The notes beneath the pieces were generated by a model. That model saw only the letters and a program-made list of their open reading frames with translations, ran no database searches and had not been told where the DNA came from. This document shows, piece by piece, positions 51,759-63,405 of a stretch of DNA of 64,000 nt. The stretch covers positions 1-64,000 of the forward strand of contig JBAOKB010000140.1 in the NCBI GenBank assembly GCA_037044905.1, given 5' to 3'. Made by a program: the position numbers and the translations under genes. Positions within the stretch are counted from its first letter, which is position 1, and each line of letters begins with the position of its first letter. The stretch comes from Hortaea werneckii. Its lineage: Eukaryota > Ascomycota > Dothideomycetes > Mycosphaerellales > Teratosphaeriaceae.

Positions 51759-52192
51759 CTTGTCCGAAGCATTTCCTGTTGTCCAGTTGTGTTGGTTGTG
51801 ATTGAAAGGGAATTGTTGGGCTTTTTTCTCATGCGCCTCTCGAATTATTTTTCGGGAATGCGCAAGTGCCAGGGTCCCACCGTCCGATGGGATGGAGTAG
51901 GTCCGGGCCGCTGACGGCAGCCATCGCGTGGCGTGCCGTTATCTTGGGAGTGACGTTTCGCGTGTTCGAGTTCCCCAGCCCACATGCCCACATGCCCAAT
52001 GCACTGTGTCCCGCTGGAAGTGAAGAGTCAAGCCGATTGTTGACGATTGTGGCTTGCGACAGATAGACCGTCCTTCACGTTTTGTCTGTTGATCTATTCT
52101 TGAGACTTGGCGATCGATACCTTCCTTGATTCATGAACTGGTTCCGATAGCGCGACAGGCAGAGATCCTCCGTTACTGTCTCGATCGCAAAC
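51759..52192. promoter_or_regulatory. Bidirectional promoter region of RIX7 and VPS20
   Basis: 434 bp between divergent start codons. T/G-rich near RIX7. No specific motif recognised. Confidence 0.4.
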
Positions 52193-52961
52193 ATGGGCAA
52201 CAGCAATAGCTCGAACAAGATCTCCGCTCAGGATAAGTGTGTCAGACTTCAGCCTCAAAACGGTATGCTTATGCATGTTCTGACCTTTGCGTAGAGCAAT
52301 CCTGGACATGAAAGTCCAACGTGACAAGCTCCACCAATATCAGAAACGAATCCGAGTCATCACCGACCGCGAAACGGAGATCGCCCGAGAATGCCTACGG
52401 AAAGAGAATAAAAGCGGCGCGTTACTTGCCCTGCGAAGGAAGAAATATCAAGAGTCACTCTTGCAGAAAACCGACCAGCAGCTGGCCCAATTGGAGACTC
52501 TGACAAGTGATGTGGAGTTTGCGCAAGTACAGAAGGACGTAGTGTTCGGTCTTCAGCAGGGAACTAGCGTGTTGAAAGAGATACATAAGGAGATGGGCGG
52601 GTTGGACAAAGTCGAGATGATCATGGGAGAAAGTGCTGAAGCGAGGGCTTATCAGGAGGTAAGTTTGGCAAGCAGGAGGTTTTCAAGCGGATAGTGGCTA
52701 ACGCAGTGATGTCAGGAAATCAACGACATGCTCGGAGGGAAAATGTCCAATCAGGATGAAGACGATGTGGAGGATGAGCTGGAGGCAATGGAGCGAGAAG
52801 CGAATGGTAAGACTGCGGCGGACAGTCTGCCTGATGCGCCTTCGGGGGTGATGGAAGGCGAGCTGCCGGACGTACCGACTGAAACGCCTGAACAGAAGGC
52901 GAAGAGACGAAGGGAAGCAAGGGCTGCACGAGCGCAGGCGAGAGAGCCAATTGCGGCGTGA
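52193..52961 (+). CDS. VPS20: ESCRT-III subunit Vps20 (CHMP6)
   Basis: Three exons: 52193-52236, 52295-52658 and 52716-52961; 217 aa. Introns are 58 and 57 bp. The protein starts MGNSNSS: Gly2 with Ser at position 6 is an N-myristoylation signal, as known for Vps20. The Snf7-type core follows: AILDMKVQRDKLHQYQKRIR, a helical hairpin with LRKENKSGALLALRRKKYQE and QLETLTSDVEFAQVQKDVVFGL. The acidic C terminus (EDDVEDELEAMERE) is the autoinhibitory and Vps4/Vps2-binding part. Vps20 links ESCRT-II to Snf7 polymer formation on endosomes. Exon 1 codes almost only for the myristoyl peptide. The final Lys/Arg/Ala-rich helix (KAKRRREARAARAQ) is typical of fungal copies. Confidence 0.93.
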
Positions 52962-53312
52962 TAAATCGGACTGGATATCAGGGATTTGGGATACTTGACT
53001 TCTGGGATTTTTTAGCGTGGCGTTATGGTGATACCCAAGGACATTTGCATTGAATGTTTCGCATCTGTTCGCTTCATCCAGAGTGCTTCTTTTCTTCAGT
53101 CTGACCGCGTTCCCAAGTCAGGGACGCATACAGTACCATATCGAACACGTGCTCAGGCGGCTCTAGCGTGATCGATACCTTACCCCACATGCCCCGCTTG
53201 ATGTCAAGTGAACTTCAGCTTTCTGTTCAAGCTTCGAACTCAAACTCATTCCAAGCCGATTCTAACGCTACATTCGACTCACGACCAACCAACCCTCAGG
53301 ACCTCATTAAAC

Positions 53313-54054
53313 ATGTCTCATTGTCACGACGAACACCATCATCATGGCCACGACCACTCAGAAGGCGCAGCGCACGACCACACCGACGACATCACGCCAG
53401 CCCTGCAGAACCACGTCTACGAACCAATCGACTTCTCCGCAATCACCACCCTCAACGAAGCAGAACCACAAAGTGGCGCCAAAATAGTCCAGAAGACATG
53501 GATGGAGCGAATGGATCAAGAACCCGAGCTGAACAGCGACGCAGACGAACAGCTCCTACCGCACATTCCGTACGTCTCACAACTTTTCCGCCCAAACCCC
53601 TCCCAGCTAACGAACCCCCAAAAGCTTCACAGGCCAAATCCGACTCCACAGCATCCTCCTCCGCACCTCCACGACCTCGCACGCACCCATGACGCTCAAA
53701 CTCTACCTCAACCGGGAAGACCTCGACTTCAGCACCGCCACCTCCTTACCCCCAACGCAAACCCTCGAGCTCGCACAATCAAACGAGATCCAAGAGATCG
53801 GCATCAAACGCGCCCTCTTCAACACAGTCCGCTCACTCGATCTCTTCTTCGAAGATAACTGGGGCCGCGGGGAGGAAGACGTGACGAAAGTGAGCTATCT
53901 CGGGTTCAAGGGGGAATGGATGAAGTTGAGCCGGGAGCCCGTGAATTTTATTTATGAGGCGGCTGCGAACCCGGGGGATCATAAGATGGCGTCGGGTGTC
54001 GGGGAGAAGTTGGGGAGTGATGTTGGGGGGGCGGGGGGAAGGGATGGGGTGTAA
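53313..54054 (+). CDS. PITH-domain protein (PITHD1-like)
   Basis: Two exons, 53313-53569 and 53625-54054, 228 aa; intron 55 bp, GTACGT...AAAAG, phase 2. A His-rich N terminus (MSHCHDEHHHHGHDHSEG) could bind metal. The PITH domain (once DUF1000) runs from about residue 30 to 200: VYEPIDFSAITTLNEAE, FTGQIRLHSILLR, MTLKLYLNREDLDFSTA and KVSYLGFKGEWMKL. The domain is shared with the C-terminal half of TXNL1, where it docks to the 26S proteasome. This protein has no thioredoxin part, like human PITHD1. A proteasome-associated role is likely but inferred. The C terminus is Gly-rich. Confidence 0.9.
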
Positions 54055-55017
54055 TTGAATCCGGGAGGTGTGTCATAGGCGTGCGCCGGGCCATACAGGA
54101 ATCCGATAAACCCAGATGTGAGTGGCAGGAGACGGCCTGGATTTTTTGGGGTCTGCGTCAGGAGTTTCCACAAGTCCAGCTGCCTTTGCAAAGCAATGCC
54201 GGGCATTGTGTTCTCTGGGAGCACAGAAGGACCCAACGTTTCCCAAGGTCCCCACGACGAGGATTTTGCCGCATTTGAGACCGGCCAGTCACGTCTGCAC
54301 TGCCGGAGATGGGTTTCTGCTAACACGAAAGCCATGCCACACGACGCCTAGAGTGTACTCTTATGCCTACGACTGCAACATACCTACGATGTGGGCTCCG
54401 GAGACGGAACCCAGGCCACGAAAGATGTCTACTGCAGGTACGTAAGGCTTGGGGGACTATGAGCTATGCAGCAGTGACCGGTCCACATTGATAAAGCACC
54501 GAGCAGGCACTTCAGATTTTCCGGGAAGACACTTTGGGGTATGGAAGCAAAGGGACGACCAGCAAGGGACCTGTGGCTGAACTGAGTGCAACTAGGTGTC
54601 AAGGATAGGACAGAAGTTGGAAAGACGCGGGAGCTGATACGAAAGATGATGCTTGCAGCAGACTGCGGAGGCACAGTAGCGAACGTGACTACCTAGGTAG
54701 ACTGGGATTTGGTTGAAATCCCTAGAAACGATCATGTGACGAGCGATTTGCTAGCTCTTTGAGCCAGCTGTGATGGCCAGAGACAATCAATTGCAGGTGA
54801 TTGACGTTGCGAGGGTGGTTCCAATCGAAGGTTTAAGGAATAATTTGCTGGTAAAAGGGGGATTTCACGGCCTTGTCTTGCAATTCTCAGCCTACTGTGT
54901 ACAAGATAAAATTTACTAGAGGGCCAGCGAAGAACATTCGCAGCTCTGATGCGCTCCCCTCCGTATGCCCTCATTTTCCAAAACCGCAGCCAGAAAACCA
55001 GACCACAAACACTCCAT
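54055..55017. other. Region between converging genes, no supported gene
   Basis: 0.96 kb. Several overlapping short frames (60-107 codons) exist on both strands, but none has a start context, splice pattern or family I recognise. Contains CCTAGGTAG-type short palindromic bits near 54690 only. Confidence 0.4.
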
Positions 55018-56433
55018 CTATTCCTTCTTCCCCTCGCCCTCCCCACTCAAGATCGCCTCCGCAATAGCATCCTTATTCCCACTCCCACTCGGCTTCCTCT
55101 CCGCCGGCTGCTTGCCACTCTCCCCGCTCTGCCCACTCCCACCCGCACTCATCGACGCACTCTTCTTCAGCCGCTCACTCGCATCCTTCATGAGATCCTC
55201 ATTCTTGTCATCACTCGTCTTGCCGACCCCACCTTCCTTCCCATCACCTTCCTCGTCGTCATCGCCTAGACTGAACGGGTCGTTGTCTTCTTCCGGGTGC
55301 GGCGCGACCGAGGTCAGCGGTTGCCATTTCTTTGCCTTCTCCGGATCGCCGCCCTGCGCGGAGGTCTTGCGTTCCGCGGCGTCGACTTCGTCCACGGGAC
55401 CCGACTGCGGGGGTTTCGGCTGCGGCTTAAAGAGGTCCGGGTTGCTCTTGGGTCGGCTGGACGTGCGCGGCGGCATGGCCGGGGGTGCCTCGTCATCGCG
55501 GAGCTCGAGCCGCTCGAACTCGTCTGCGTTGAACTCCTGTGGGTCGGCGTCGTAGCGTTGGGCTTCGGTGCTCTGGCGGGCTGAGCGGGATTGTTCGGCC
55601 GATCGACGGATCCCGTGCATCTGCTCCGTCTGGCTGGGACCGAAGTTCTGTCTCCTCTGCTGCGGTCTTGGCCCGCCGCTAGAGTAGAGGTCCTCGTCAT
55701 CATCGTCGTCCTCCTCGCCATCGAGTTTCTTTCGGAAGCTGGTAATCCACGAGTTGAACTTCTTCTGCGTGTCCTGAAACCCCTGGGAGATGTTCTTGCC
55801 GATCTCAGCTAGGTCGTCGTCGAAGAAGGAGGGCTCGCGGTCGTCCTCGTCGTAGCGGGGACGCTGCTGGTTTGGACCCCTCCTGCCCGGCTCGCGCTGG
55901 TTGTAGCGATGACCGCCGCGCGGCCCCGCATTGTACTGCTCGGCGAGCTGTCTTGCGTACATCTCGTCGGCCTCCATTTGGCTCATGGGCTGCTGCCTCT
56001 GCTGCGGTCGCGGTGGCTGCGGCGGAGCGGCTTCCTCCGGCTTGAAGCTCGGGTCCGTCATACCAAGGAGGGCGTTGAAGGCCGGCTCAACCTTGCCTCC
56101 GCTTGCGGCGAGGACCGCCTTCACGACCTTGGTGTCAATGCTGGGGAAGGCCTCGATCAGAGTGTTTTCGGCTTGAACCATGGGTGACGTCGGCCGGGGT
56201 GGCTTGCTTGGGGGGATCTCCTCAGCTGGGCCGTCCTGGAAAGAGACCCGTGGCTTTGGGGATGGAGATGGGTTGGGGGATTTGGCGGTTGATTCCGCTA
56301 CTGGCGGCTTTTCCTGCTGCTGCTGCTGCTTGTTGTCGTCGGCCTCATCGTTATCAAAGTCCATCTCCTCACGTGTTGTGGCCGACTCCTCCTTGCTGAT
56401 CGGTGACACGGGCTCTTCTTTTTTGTCCGCCAT
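55018..56433 (-). CDS. CUE5: Ubiquitin-Atg8 adaptor Cue5 (CUE domain, C-terminal AIM)
   Basis: Single exon, 471 aa. A disordered acidic start is followed by a CUE domain at about 85-128 (ENTLIEAFPSIDTKVVKAVL...NALLGM) with the FP and LL features that bind ubiquitin. The middle contains DDDLAEIGKNISQGFQDTQKKFNSWI, conserved among fungal Cue5 proteins. At residue 370 WQPL follows KAKK and precedes TSVAPHPEEDNDPFSLGDDD; a W-x-x-L flanked by acidic residues is an Atg8-interacting motif, and WQPL is the motif I recall for yeast Cue5. Cue5 carries ubiquitinated aggregates and inactive proteasomes to autophagosomes. A Ser/Gly-rich tail ends DAIAEAILSGEGEGKKE. Identity rests on the joint presence of CUE and AIM. 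Confidence 0.88.
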   Translation of the reverse strand: MADKKEEPVSPISKEESATTREEMDFDNDEADDNKQQQQQEKPPVAESTAKSPNPSPSPKPRVSFQDGPAEEIPPSKPPRPTSPMVQAENTLIEAFPSIDTKVVKAVLAASGGKVEPAFNALLGMTDPSFKPEEAAPPQPPRPQQRQQPMSQMEADEMYARQLAEQYNAGPRGGHRYNQREPGRRGPNQQRPRYDEDDREPSFFDDDLAEIGKNISQGFQDTQKKFNSWITSFRKKLDGEEDDDDDEDLYSSGGPRPQQRRQNFGPSQTEQMHGIRRSAEQSRSARQSTEAQRYDADPQEFNADEFERLELRDDEAPPAMPPRTSSRPKSNPDLFKPQPKPPQSGPVDEVDAAERKTSAQGGDPEKAKKWQPLTSVAPHPEEDNDPFSLGDDDEEGDGKEGGVGKTSDDKNEDLMKDASERLKKSASMSAGGSGQSGESGKQPAERKPSGSGNKDAIAEAILSGEGEGKKE

Positions 56434-56982
56434 ATTTGCCGTTCGCCTTTGCTACCAACAGAGTCTGCAATGGTCTTCGGTGGCGATTGTGCTTGATCTC
56501 GTTCACTTGGTATCTGGCCTCCAAGTGTTGGAGACGTTACCTACGTAAGTACTGTAGCTGTGCTGACGGGGAAGCTGATTTGGAGCTGCCTAGTGCTCTC
56601 GCTTAGGTAGCATGTGCTGCACGAGCCAATGACGCACTGATGCAGGGACGAGCAGACGGACCGTACCCGCAGCGCTAAAGCCAACGGGGAAGTTGTGCTT
56701 TTTGACCTCCCAGCTCTGCCCCCGGGAGTTTGGAAGTGAAAATCATAGCGGCACAGAATTAGGATTCAACAGCATGCGACCATCTGATGTTGTTGACATG
56801 GGATGGACAATGCGTAGAAATCACAGCGTGACGACGATTGTATGATCTTGACGCAGAAGACTCACCAAATTCCGCCACAATCCAGCAAAAGGCGAAAGTC
56901 GATTTGAAGAGACCGCTGGCCGTACTGCTTCCCGAGCTTGCAGCATTGAGAAGACGATACATCGCAGTTTACTCGAGACACC
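56434..56982. promoter_or_regulatory. Intergenic region between divergent CUE5 and DHX35-type genes
   Basis: 549 bp with both promoters. No gene or clear motif seen. Confidence 0.35.
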
Positions 56983-59050
56983 ATGGCGGAATCCGACACT
57001 TTCATTCCTGGCCTGCATCGCCCCGCGTCGCTTCTCCCCATCGCCCGCCACCGCGAGGCTCTGCTTTACACCGTGGAAACCTATCCCGTCACCATCCTCA
57101 TTGGCCAGACTGGAAGCGGAAAGACAACTCAGCTACCCCAGTACCTTGCCCAATCCGGCTGGTGCAATGATGGCAAAGTCGTAGGTGTCACACAGGCAAG
57201 TCTATCATCCACCCGCAGCGGCAAAATAGTTGGTAGTAGTTGACATTCTCACAGACCTGATCCAATAGCCTAGACGAGTTGCAGCGACGACCGTAGCGCG
57301 ACGAGTAGCCGACGAGTCGCGTTCCCCCTTGGGACAGGATGTTGGATATTCCATCCGATTCGAAGACGTCACTTCGGCGGCGACAAAGATCAAGTTCCTC
57401 ACTGATGGCTTACTCCTGCGTGAAGCCCTCGTGGATCCTCTCCTGAGTCGGTACTCGATCATCATGGTCGACGAAGCACATGAGAGAAGCCTAAGCTCAG
57501 ACGTCTTGCTAGGCGTTCTGAAAAAGATCCGGAAGAAGCGTCCAGAGCTCAGAATCGTGGTCAGCAGTGCAACCATCGAAGCGGAGCATTTCCTCCAATT
57601 TTTCGCCGGCGATGGGGAAGACGTTGGTGAAGACCAGAAAACTGCCAGGATCATCTCCATCGAAGGTCGAGCTTTTCCCGTCGACATTCATTATCTCACA
57701 GATCCTTGTGAAGATTATCTGGAACGCGCAGTTCACACTGTTTTCGACATACATACCTCAGAGCCTGCAGGTGACATTCTAGTTTTCCTCACAGGAAGAG
57801 ACGAAATCGAGAAAGCACTGCAGCTGGTTGCCGATCGCCTGCCATCCTTGCCAGCTACCACAGATAAAATCCTCGCCTTACCAATGTACGCTGGCCTAAC
57901 CACCGAGCAGCAAATGTACGTCTTCGAGCCTGCACCTGAAAATCACCGAAAAGTCATCTTCAGCACCAATATTGCCGAAGCATCCGTCACTATCGACGGG
58001 ATCGTGTATGTCGTAGACTGCGGGTTTGTCAAGCTCCGCGCCTACAATCCAACCACAGGCATCGAAACGCTCACGCCCACACCGGTGAGCCAAGCCTCCG
58101 CAACGCAACGAGCAGGGCGTGCCGGACGAACGAAGGCAGGGAAATGCTACAGACTTTACCCCGAAGCGGTATTCCAATCCTTGCCCGCGACGACCGTCCC
58201 GGAAATCCAACGCAGTAACTTGGCGCCTACCATCTTACAGCTGAAAGCTCTGGGTATAGACAACATAGCTCGATTCGACTTCCTCACGCCGCCGCCTGCC
58301 GAACTCATCATCCGCGCTCTCGAGCTGTTGTACTCCCTCGGCGCTCTGGACGACTACGCCAAGCTCACGTCGCCGTTGGGAACGCGCATGGCAGAACTAG
58401 CTCTCGAGCCTATGCTCGCGAAATGTCTCCTTTCCTCTCCTTCATTCGGATGTCTGAGCGAGATGCTCACCATAGCAGCCATGGTCAGCTTGCAGGGGAA
58501 CGTCTGGTTCACGCACGACGAGAAGAAGCGTGAAGAGTCGGCACGCAGAAAATTCGCCGTCGAGGAAGGTGATCACCTTACCTTGCTCAATGTTTATCAA
58601 GCCTTTGTGACGACTGGCAAGAAAGATGCCAAATGGTGTCAACAGCACTATCTGAACTTCAAGTCCATGATCCGAGCTGTCTCGATCCGCAACCAGCTGC
58701 GACGATACCTCGAACGCTTCGGCATCGACGTGACCGAAAGTCTGGGATCCGGACAAGGCGTGCTGCGAGCCGGCGGACAACCACCTGAGGAGCGAATCCG
58801 GCGGTGCCTGACCTCCGGCTATTTCGCGCACGCCGCGCGGATGCAGGCAGATGGTACCTTCCGCACCATCGATGGCGGGACGACCCTACATGCGCACCCA
58901 AGCAGTCTGATGTTCAACCGTAAGGCCGACTGGGTGATCTTCACGGAGGTCATGGAGACGGGGGAGAAGACGTACATCCGGGACGTGACGAAGATTGAGA
59001 AGGGGTGGTTGACGGAGTATGCGCCTGAGTACTATAGGGTCAAGAAATGA
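56983..59050 (+). CDS. DHX35: DEAH-box RNA helicase, DHX35 type
   Basis: Two exons, 56983-57195 and 57269-59050, 664 aa. The intron (73 bp) begins CAG|GCAAGT and ends CAATAG, a GC-AG intron; splicing there restores VTQPRRVAAT (motif Ia) exactly, so the model is firm. Motifs: I GQTGSGKT (about 41), II DEAH (about 139), III SSATIEAE (about 170), IV ILVFLTGRDEIE, VI QRAGRAGRTKAGKCYRLY (about 351). Winged-helix, ratchet (LTIAAMVSLQGNVWF) and OB-fold (SLMFNRKADWVIFTEVMET) parts follow. Compact size, no long N-terminal extension and the FIPGLHRPASLLPIARHR start fit DHX35 rather than Prp2/16/22/43. DHX35 is found in late human spliceosomes and lacks a budding-yeast orthologue. It converges on the permease gene with 44 bp between stop codons. 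Confidence 0.88.
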
Positions 59051-59094
59051 AGGAAAGGTGGCTTCGAATGTTTGAGGGTGCCATGTCTCGAGAC

Positions 59095-60912
59095 TTATGC
59101 AAAGCCCATCGACTCGAATCGGGGGCCATCATAGCGCGTACGAGCGTGGCAGAACCAGTTAGCACCGCTCAAGATGGCAATCACGCCAAGAACACCGCAA
59201 GTATAATCTTTGGGTCTCCGCGTTAGCAAAAAAAGCCTTCATCTGAAATCCTGTAAGCGAACTTACTCATGCCCAAGCCCGTAACCGGTAAACTGGTCGG
59301 GAAATCAAAAAAGACCAGCTCAATCACCGCAGCCGCTATCGTGACCAGATTCGCCGTCCAGCCTAACCACTGAGGCAAACAAAATCCCCTTTCTCGTGGC
59401 AAAACGTGCTCCTTCCTCCCCTGCCAAAGCAGTAGAAAACACGGCATAGCAAAGCTTACAATCTGCAGGATAATCGTCGAATTGATAAAAGCGTTAAACG
59501 CCTGGGTCGAAGCGAGATAAATACATCCCGCGATGAAGATAAGGCCCGCGTTGACGAGGAGACCCCAAACGGGGACATGGAGAGTCGGGTGCATGGTTCC
59601 GATTCGGTTGGAGAAGAGTAAGCCGTTGTCGCGACCCAGGGCCCAGATGAGATGGGAAGCAGTTTGTTGGACGGCGTTGACGACGAAGAAGACGACGAGC
59701 ATTAAGGCGATGAGGAAGATTGTCGAGGCGGTTGTGGAACCGGTGGCTTGACGCCAGAGTGCGTAGATGGGCATACTGGATCCCGCATGTCAGAGCTCAG
59801 TCTTCCATAGGCTTTGCCCGGAACATGACGGGGACGGTGATAGTTGGAGGAAATGTGGGGACTTACGTGGTATTAAGTAGAGACGACAAGTCGCCAATGC
59901 TGTAGCACATAGCGATGGCGAAGCCGAACGCCGTAAGGAATCCAATCAGCACGGTCGAAAGTAGTGCGCGGGGCACCACGCGAACAGGATCGGTACATTT
60001 CTCGGCCAGGTGGAGGGTGCCATCGATGCCGGCGTACATGAAGCATGGAGTTGACCAGCCAGTCAGGAACGTGACGCCGGCCGGCCAGCCCGTTTGCGAT
60101 TCAAAAGTGGTCCAGACGTATTCAGAGCTGCGGAAATCCGCGAAAGCGAGACAGGTAATAGTCACTGCGAGGAAGAGAAGGAGAGTGAGTGCGACTGTTC
60201 CGCGCGTCAGCATTGCCCCAAAGTCAGTGTGTGCTCATCTTACATCCAATGTTATGTATCCAAGGTGTCGCTTTGAGCGCGAAAAGATTGTACAGCAACA
60301 TCGCAACGTTGATGGCTTGGTAGACGAGGAAACAGTGCCAGGGCAGCGGCATATAGTCCGCATAGTAATATGACGGTACTGAAAGTAGCATCTGCGCACT
60401 TAGAATGGTTGCCGCTGCACCCAGGGCTGTCCAGGAGAACGCAGCAATGAGTCCGCATGCGTAGGAGAGGGATCGATGGAATCGCTTCGGGGCCAAGATG
60501 GAGGTGAAATGGTATTGTCCACCTAACAGATTATTCTGTCAGCGAGATCGACTCCTTGCTGTGAAGCGGCACTGCTTGTCGCTCTTTTCTGTCATTTCCC
60601 AAGCTTACCAGCAGTAGGATAGATACTAGCCAGCTCGGCCAGCGAAGCAGCCACAGCAGCGTAGACGACAAAGGCAAGAATGATGCCGTAGAGTAACGTT
60701 ACCGGTCCGCCAGCATTGACTGCAACCGCAAGAGTGCTCGCAATAGCTGCCCAGGAGTTGCATATGTCGAAGCTTAATGCGACCATCGTCAGAGGGCCAA
60801 GGTCGCGGAGTTCATAATTGGTTTGAAGACCGAGTTGTTCGGTCACTCCTAGATTGACAGATTCATGCGCAGTGTTGGTCCTTTCGAGCTTTTTGTGATC
60901 TGTTCCATTCAT
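59095..60912 (-). CDS. APC-superfamily amino acid / GABA / choline-type permease
   Basis: Five exons on the minus strand: 60912-60609, 60522-60244, 60194-59867, 59775-59267 and 59207-59095; 510 aa. All junctions keep frame, and the last exon restores the family end NYTCGVLGVIAILSGANWF...RYDGPRFES. Twelve hydrophobic segments can be traced. ELRDLGPLTMVALSFDICNSWAA in TM1 and AAVAASLAELASIYPTAGGQYHFT in TM2-3 are hallmarks of the fungal UGA4/HNM1/BIO5 transporter group (ACT family). These carry GABA, choline, polyamines or similar amines into the cell with H+. The gene diverges from a monoamine-oxidase-like gene over a 0.7 kb promoter with GATA sites, so an amine substrate is likely (inference from context). 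Confidence 0.88.
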
Positions 60913-61630
60913 AATGTGACAGTATCAATGGGCTATGTGCCTTGGGAATGTTGAAGAAAGTAGGACGGCAAAAGTTGTATTTCTAGGGGTTGCAGCAGTG
61001 AAAGAAAGGCTGATCGAATCTCGAAGAGTGTGAGCGGCTGGCCTATCATTTGTACGTCGCCTTCCTGCAGCATCAACAGCGGCCGTGTGATTGCTTTGGG
61101 AGTTTATCTTCATTGCCGTGATACCGGTTCCACATGCAACCAGACCCTAGCTTGACACATTGGAAAAAGTACGAGCTCGTGAACTTATCTTGATAGCTAA
61201 TGGATCGGTGCGGAGTCGACCTCACTTGACACATAAAATGCTTTGGCAATGGTGATGGCTCGCGGTGGTGTGGAGGCCCTTAGGCGGGGCCTAGGCTAGA
61301 CCGAAGAAGGCAATGAAAGTGAGAGAGGGTCGAGCGGAGAGAACTGTAAGTTGATTGACATCCGGTATTTCCCCATTGAGTAATCAATGTGAGAAGCATG
61401 GCGACGTTTTTATCGAGCGGGGGTGAGCATGAGCAGTTTGTGAGCTGGCCTTCCACGAATGGTCCGAAAAGTGAGAAGCATGCGTCAGAAGATCCGAATG
61501 GTCTATCAAAGAAGATGTTGCGGACCCTGTCTGCTGTTGCTGTCACTTTCCGCTTATATTTAATCTCCATTTGCCAACATGGACATGCCCATCTTTCCTC
61601 GACAGTAAAGCAGCAAGCCAGAATCAAAAA
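60913..61630. promoter_or_regulatory. Bidirectional promoter of permease and amine oxidase, with GATA-factor sites
   Basis: 718 bp between divergent start codons. AGATAA is present on the minus strand at 61104-61109 and AGATAAG at 61184-61190; looser GATA cores are near 61190 and 61410. HGATAR sites bind AreA-type nitrogen regulators in filamentous fungi. Paired, closely spaced sites in a promoter shared by a permease and an oxidase fit nitrogen-source control (inference). Confidence 0.5.
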
Positions 61631-63321
61631 ATGACTTCCAGGGATGGATACCAGTGGACCGACGCATCAGGGTTGATTCGCGGCGTATCCAGTATCGGTG
61701 TCATCGAACCTGCTTCCAACATTAATGACCACACCCAACTTTACGATGTCATTGTCGTGGGTGGAGGGTACTGCGGATTGACCGCAACAAGAGACTTGGC
61801 TTTATCAGGTAAGCGCATCCAATTGTCCTTTTCACGGAAATGTTCTGACGACCGTCGACGCCAGGCTTGCGCGTATGTCTTTTGGAAGGACGTGATCGGA
61901 TCGGCGGACGGTCATGGTCTACAAACATCGGCGGATACCCATTTGAAATGGGAGGCACATGGGTCTCATGGGGTCAGCCTCATGTCTGGAGGGAAATCTC
62001 TCGCTACGATATGCGGGACCAGTTGGAGTGCTCGTATGATTTCTCTCAAGGTGTCAACCATTTCTCGCTGGGATCCGAGGGAGGGAGGCGTACAATGAGC
62101 CATGAAGAGGCGGTATGCCTTCCAAGCTTTGTGATTTCATCCAGAGCTGGGCTGACAGGAAACAGGATCGACTGATCACCGGGGCGACGCTCAAGTTTGT
62201 CAACGTGGATGGACAACACGGGAAGCCAATCATGCCGCAGCCCCATCACGAATTCTTCAATCCGGCAGTGAAAAAATACGATAAGCTCTCAGTTGCCGAT
62301 CGAATCGAGCAGATCAAGGACGACTTGTCTCCGGACGAAATGACAGCACTTCAAGCATTTGTCCTGCTGAGCAGTTGTGCCAAGCCAGAAGAATCCAGCT
62401 TTTATGAATTTCTTCATTGGTGGGCCCTCTGCAACCATGACTATGCATACTGCATCGAGTACTTGATCAAATACAAATTCCGGGGAGGCCAGTCCAGCTT
62501 TGCAATCAAATTTTTCGAGGAAGCCCTCTCGACGAATCGACTTTCGTACGCCTTCAACAGCCCTGTAGCAAAGATCTCCGACCGCGACAGCCATGTAGAA
62601 GTATCGACCCGGTCCGGACAGAAGTACAAGGCGTCCAGAATTGTTTCCACGATTCCGCTAAATGTGCTCAATGACATCTCCTTTGATCCACCACTCGCAC
62701 TCGGAAAGCAAGATGCTGCGCGGGTCGGCCATGTCAACATGTGCGCCAAGGTGCATGCCGAGTGTCGTAATCCAGAGCTGAGATCCTGGGCAGGCGTTCG
62801 GTATCCCGATAACAAGCTGATGTACGCAATCGCGGACGGTACCACGCCAGCAGGCAACACACATATCGTTGCATTTGGTGCCAACCATAACCCTCTGAAA
62901 CCAGAGCAGGATATCGAGCAGACCAAGAGAGCAGTCACAGGTCTTGTTCCAGCGCAGATCGAGCGACTGGTAAGTTTGGAACTAAGTGACCGGACCGCCA
63001 TTTGCTGACTTGACTTTAGGTCTTCCACAACTGGGTTGACGATGAATTTGCAAAGGGTGCTTGGTGAGCTATGCCATCTTTCTGTATTCGCATCTTATGA
63101 CTGACTTTCGCCACAGGTTCTACCCAGCACCTGGACTTGTGACTGAGAGATTGGACGATCTCAGGAGGAGACAAGGCAACATTCTTTTTGCGAGCTCTGA
63201 TTGGGCTGTAGGTTGGAGGAGCTTCATCGACGGAGCTATCGAGGAAGGGGCAAGAGCAGCGAAAGGTATCCTCGATGACTTGCGAAAGAATTCGGTCCAG
63301 CCTAAGAGCAGTCGTCTGTGA
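61631..63321 (+). CDS. Flavin-containing monoamine oxidase (MAO-N-like)
   Basis: Five exons: 61631-61808, 61865-62112, 62166-62969, 63020-63063 and 63117-63321; 492 aa, all introns 50-56 bp. VIVVGGGYCGLTATRDL (about 39-56) and EGRDRIGGRSW form the dinucleotide-binding site for FAD. GGTWVSWGQPHVW is the amine-oxidase loop. The domain ends FYPAPGLVTERLDDLRRRQGN, then FASSDWAVGWRSFIDGAIEEGARAA, the C-terminal FAD-binding element. There is no C-terminal membrane anchor and the Cys used for covalent FAD in animal MAO is not present, as in Aspergillus MAO-N. The C terminus ends SRL, a peroxisomal PTS1 signal. It would oxidise primary amines to aldehydes, ammonia and H2O2 in peroxisomes. Partner of the divergent permease. 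Confidence 0.92.
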
Positions 63322-63405
63322 ATATGTTTCGGTACAATCATAGCATGTCAGCAAACGCTCGCTTGGGATATGCAAGCAGCATTCGGCTGTTCTTTTCAAC
63401 TTGAT

